Origin: SZUA-584 sp050943225
GTDB taxonomy: Bacteria > Bacillota > Clostridia > Christensenellales > SZUA-584
DNA: 6,514 nt
Reading direction: 5' to 3'
NCBI GenBank assembly: GCA_050943225.1
Contig: JBMNOT010000116.1
Span: 1-6,514, forward strand
Position numbers and translations under genes: made by a program. Below are positions 5,746 through 6,514 of this stretch, in pieces. Position 1 is the first letter of the stretch, and each line of letters begins with the position of its first letter. The notes under the pieces were generated by a model that had not been told where the DNA came from, searched no databases, and saw nothing but the letters and a program-made list of their open reading frames with translations.

Positions 5746-6514
5746 CAGATTCCTGTTTGCAGTAATGGCATTGGCGCTCTGCCTGCTGCCCACGGTGCCT
5801 TCGGCGCTGGCATCCGGTGAAGGGAGCACAGCGGAAACCAGCGGTACGCCGTCCGGAACATCAAAAAATGAGACCGTATATGCCATGCTTAACAGCGACG
5901 GCAGCGTAGACCGCATTTATGTGGTGAACCAGCTTTTCGGTGAATACACCGACTACGGCACGTATACCGACATCAAAAACCTGTCCACGAGCAGCGTGCC
6001 CACTGTCCAAGGCGATAAAATCACGTTCCCGGATGAATATGTTGAAGGCGGGCTCTATTATCAGGGAACGATGACGGGAGAGTTGCCGCTGACGTTTGAT
6101 ATCGACTATAAGCTGGACGGAAAGCCCACGTCGGCAGAATCGCTGGCCGGCGCGGCGGGCCGTTTGCAGCTGAGCATTACGGCGTCGCCCAACGAAAAAT
6201 GCGATCCTGCGGTGCGGGAAGGGCTGATGGCCCAGATCACCGTTCAGCTGGATACGCGCTGCGCCGAGAACATCAGCGCGCCGGATGCCACGGTAGTCAT
6301 CGTGGGCAAGACGACGACGATCAACTATATAGTGCTGCCCGGCGAATCCGGCATGTTGGCCGTGACCGCGGATGTCCAGGACTTTCATATGGACGCCACC
6401 ACCATAACGCTGCTCAAAGGAACGATAGCGGCTTCCGGCATCGACGAGAAGCTGGACGAATTCGACGACGGCTTTGACGACATGCTGAGCGGCGCGAATG
6501 ATATGGTGGACGGC
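5735..6514 (+). CDS. Partial gene: secreted protein with glycine-heptad region (3' end missing)
   Basis: The frame runs from ATG to the right edge, giving 260 residues with no stop. Residues 1-26 are a signal peptide: K2 and R5, a hydrophobic core (6-18), and a likely signal peptidase site after A24-L25-A26. The Cys at 16 is not in a proper lipobox. A Ser/Thr/Gly-rich linker (27-43) leads to a probably beta-rich domain (about 45-230) that opens with NETVYAMLNSDGSV (45-58), a pattern I associate with Gram-positive proteins related to YhgE/Pip or MMPL-linked heptad proteins. C156 and C176 could form a disulfide. The last 21 visible residues are three heptads with a hydrophobic residue at position 4 and Gly at position 7 (LDEFDDG, FDDMLSG, ANDMVDG), the form of the xxxLxxG repeat. 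In such proteins a long heptad stretch and often a C-terminal membrane helix follow; here they would lie outside the window. Its coupling to the MMPL gene suggests an extracytoplasmic partner of that transporter. Confidence 0.88.
   Translation, partial: MKFNRFLFAVMALALCLLPTVPSALASGEGSTAETSGTPSGTSKNETVYAMLNSDGSVDRIYVVNQLFGEYTDYGTYTDIKNLSTSSVPTVQGDKITFPDEYVEGGLYYQGTMTGELPLTFDIDYKLDGKPTSAESLAGAAGRLQLSITASPNEKCDPAVREGLMAQITVQLDTRCAENISAPDATVVIVGKTTTINYIVLPGESGMLAVTADVQDFHMDATTITLLKGTIAASGIDEKLDEFDDGFDDMLSGANDMVDG

Noticed and set aside
6199..6477. Plus-strand open frame inside the secreted-protein gene
   Set aside because: It is in a different frame from the well-supported secreted protein, has no good ribosome binding site and a shadow-like Arg/Gly/His-rich translation.

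Overview
The window looks like a chromosomal segment from a Bacillota (Firmicutes) bacterium, most likely a Clostridia-type anaerobe of intermediate GC. The reasons are strong GGAGG ribosome binding sites 6-8 nt before nearly every start, use of GTG and TTG starts, a DivIVA-like coiled-coil protein, a seven-helix LuxR-type regulator, and a clostridial-style MMPL transporter followed by a secreted glycine-heptad protein. A Christensenellales-like source is possible, but this is inference and no taxonomic marker is present. All genes are on the + strand. I found no tRNA, rRNA, CRISPR array, insertion sequence or prophage signal.

Layout. Positions 2-385 hold the 3' part of a gene for a protein with one membrane helix and a charged helical tail; its start lies outside the window. 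Ten bases later comes nicotinate phosphoribosyltransferase (396-1829), the committed NAD salvage enzyme. A 94-bp gap precedes a 161-residue DivIVA-like protein (1924-2409, GTG start). A short gap with a strong imperfect hairpin (2414-2446) leads to a 322-residue membrane-bound LuxR-type regulator (2493-3461, TTG start). The end of that gene lies inside the first of two tandem 24-bp units, each able to form a six-pair hairpin with a GAAA tetraloop.

The last part (3566-6514) is a tightly packed three-gene unit: a 691-residue MMPL/RND-type transporter with both Asp-Tyr proton-relay pairs, a 35-residue single-helix membrane protein (5638-5745) that overlaps the genes on both sides, and the first 260 residues of a secreted protein (5735 to the window end) that enters xxx-hydrophobic-xx-Gly heptads as the window stops. 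The overlaps and dedicated ribosome binding sites imply coupled translation. I read this as an envelope export or envelope-maintenance module, possibly controlled by the adjacent membrane-bound regulator. The miniprotein is the least expected component and the best candidate for something undescribed.
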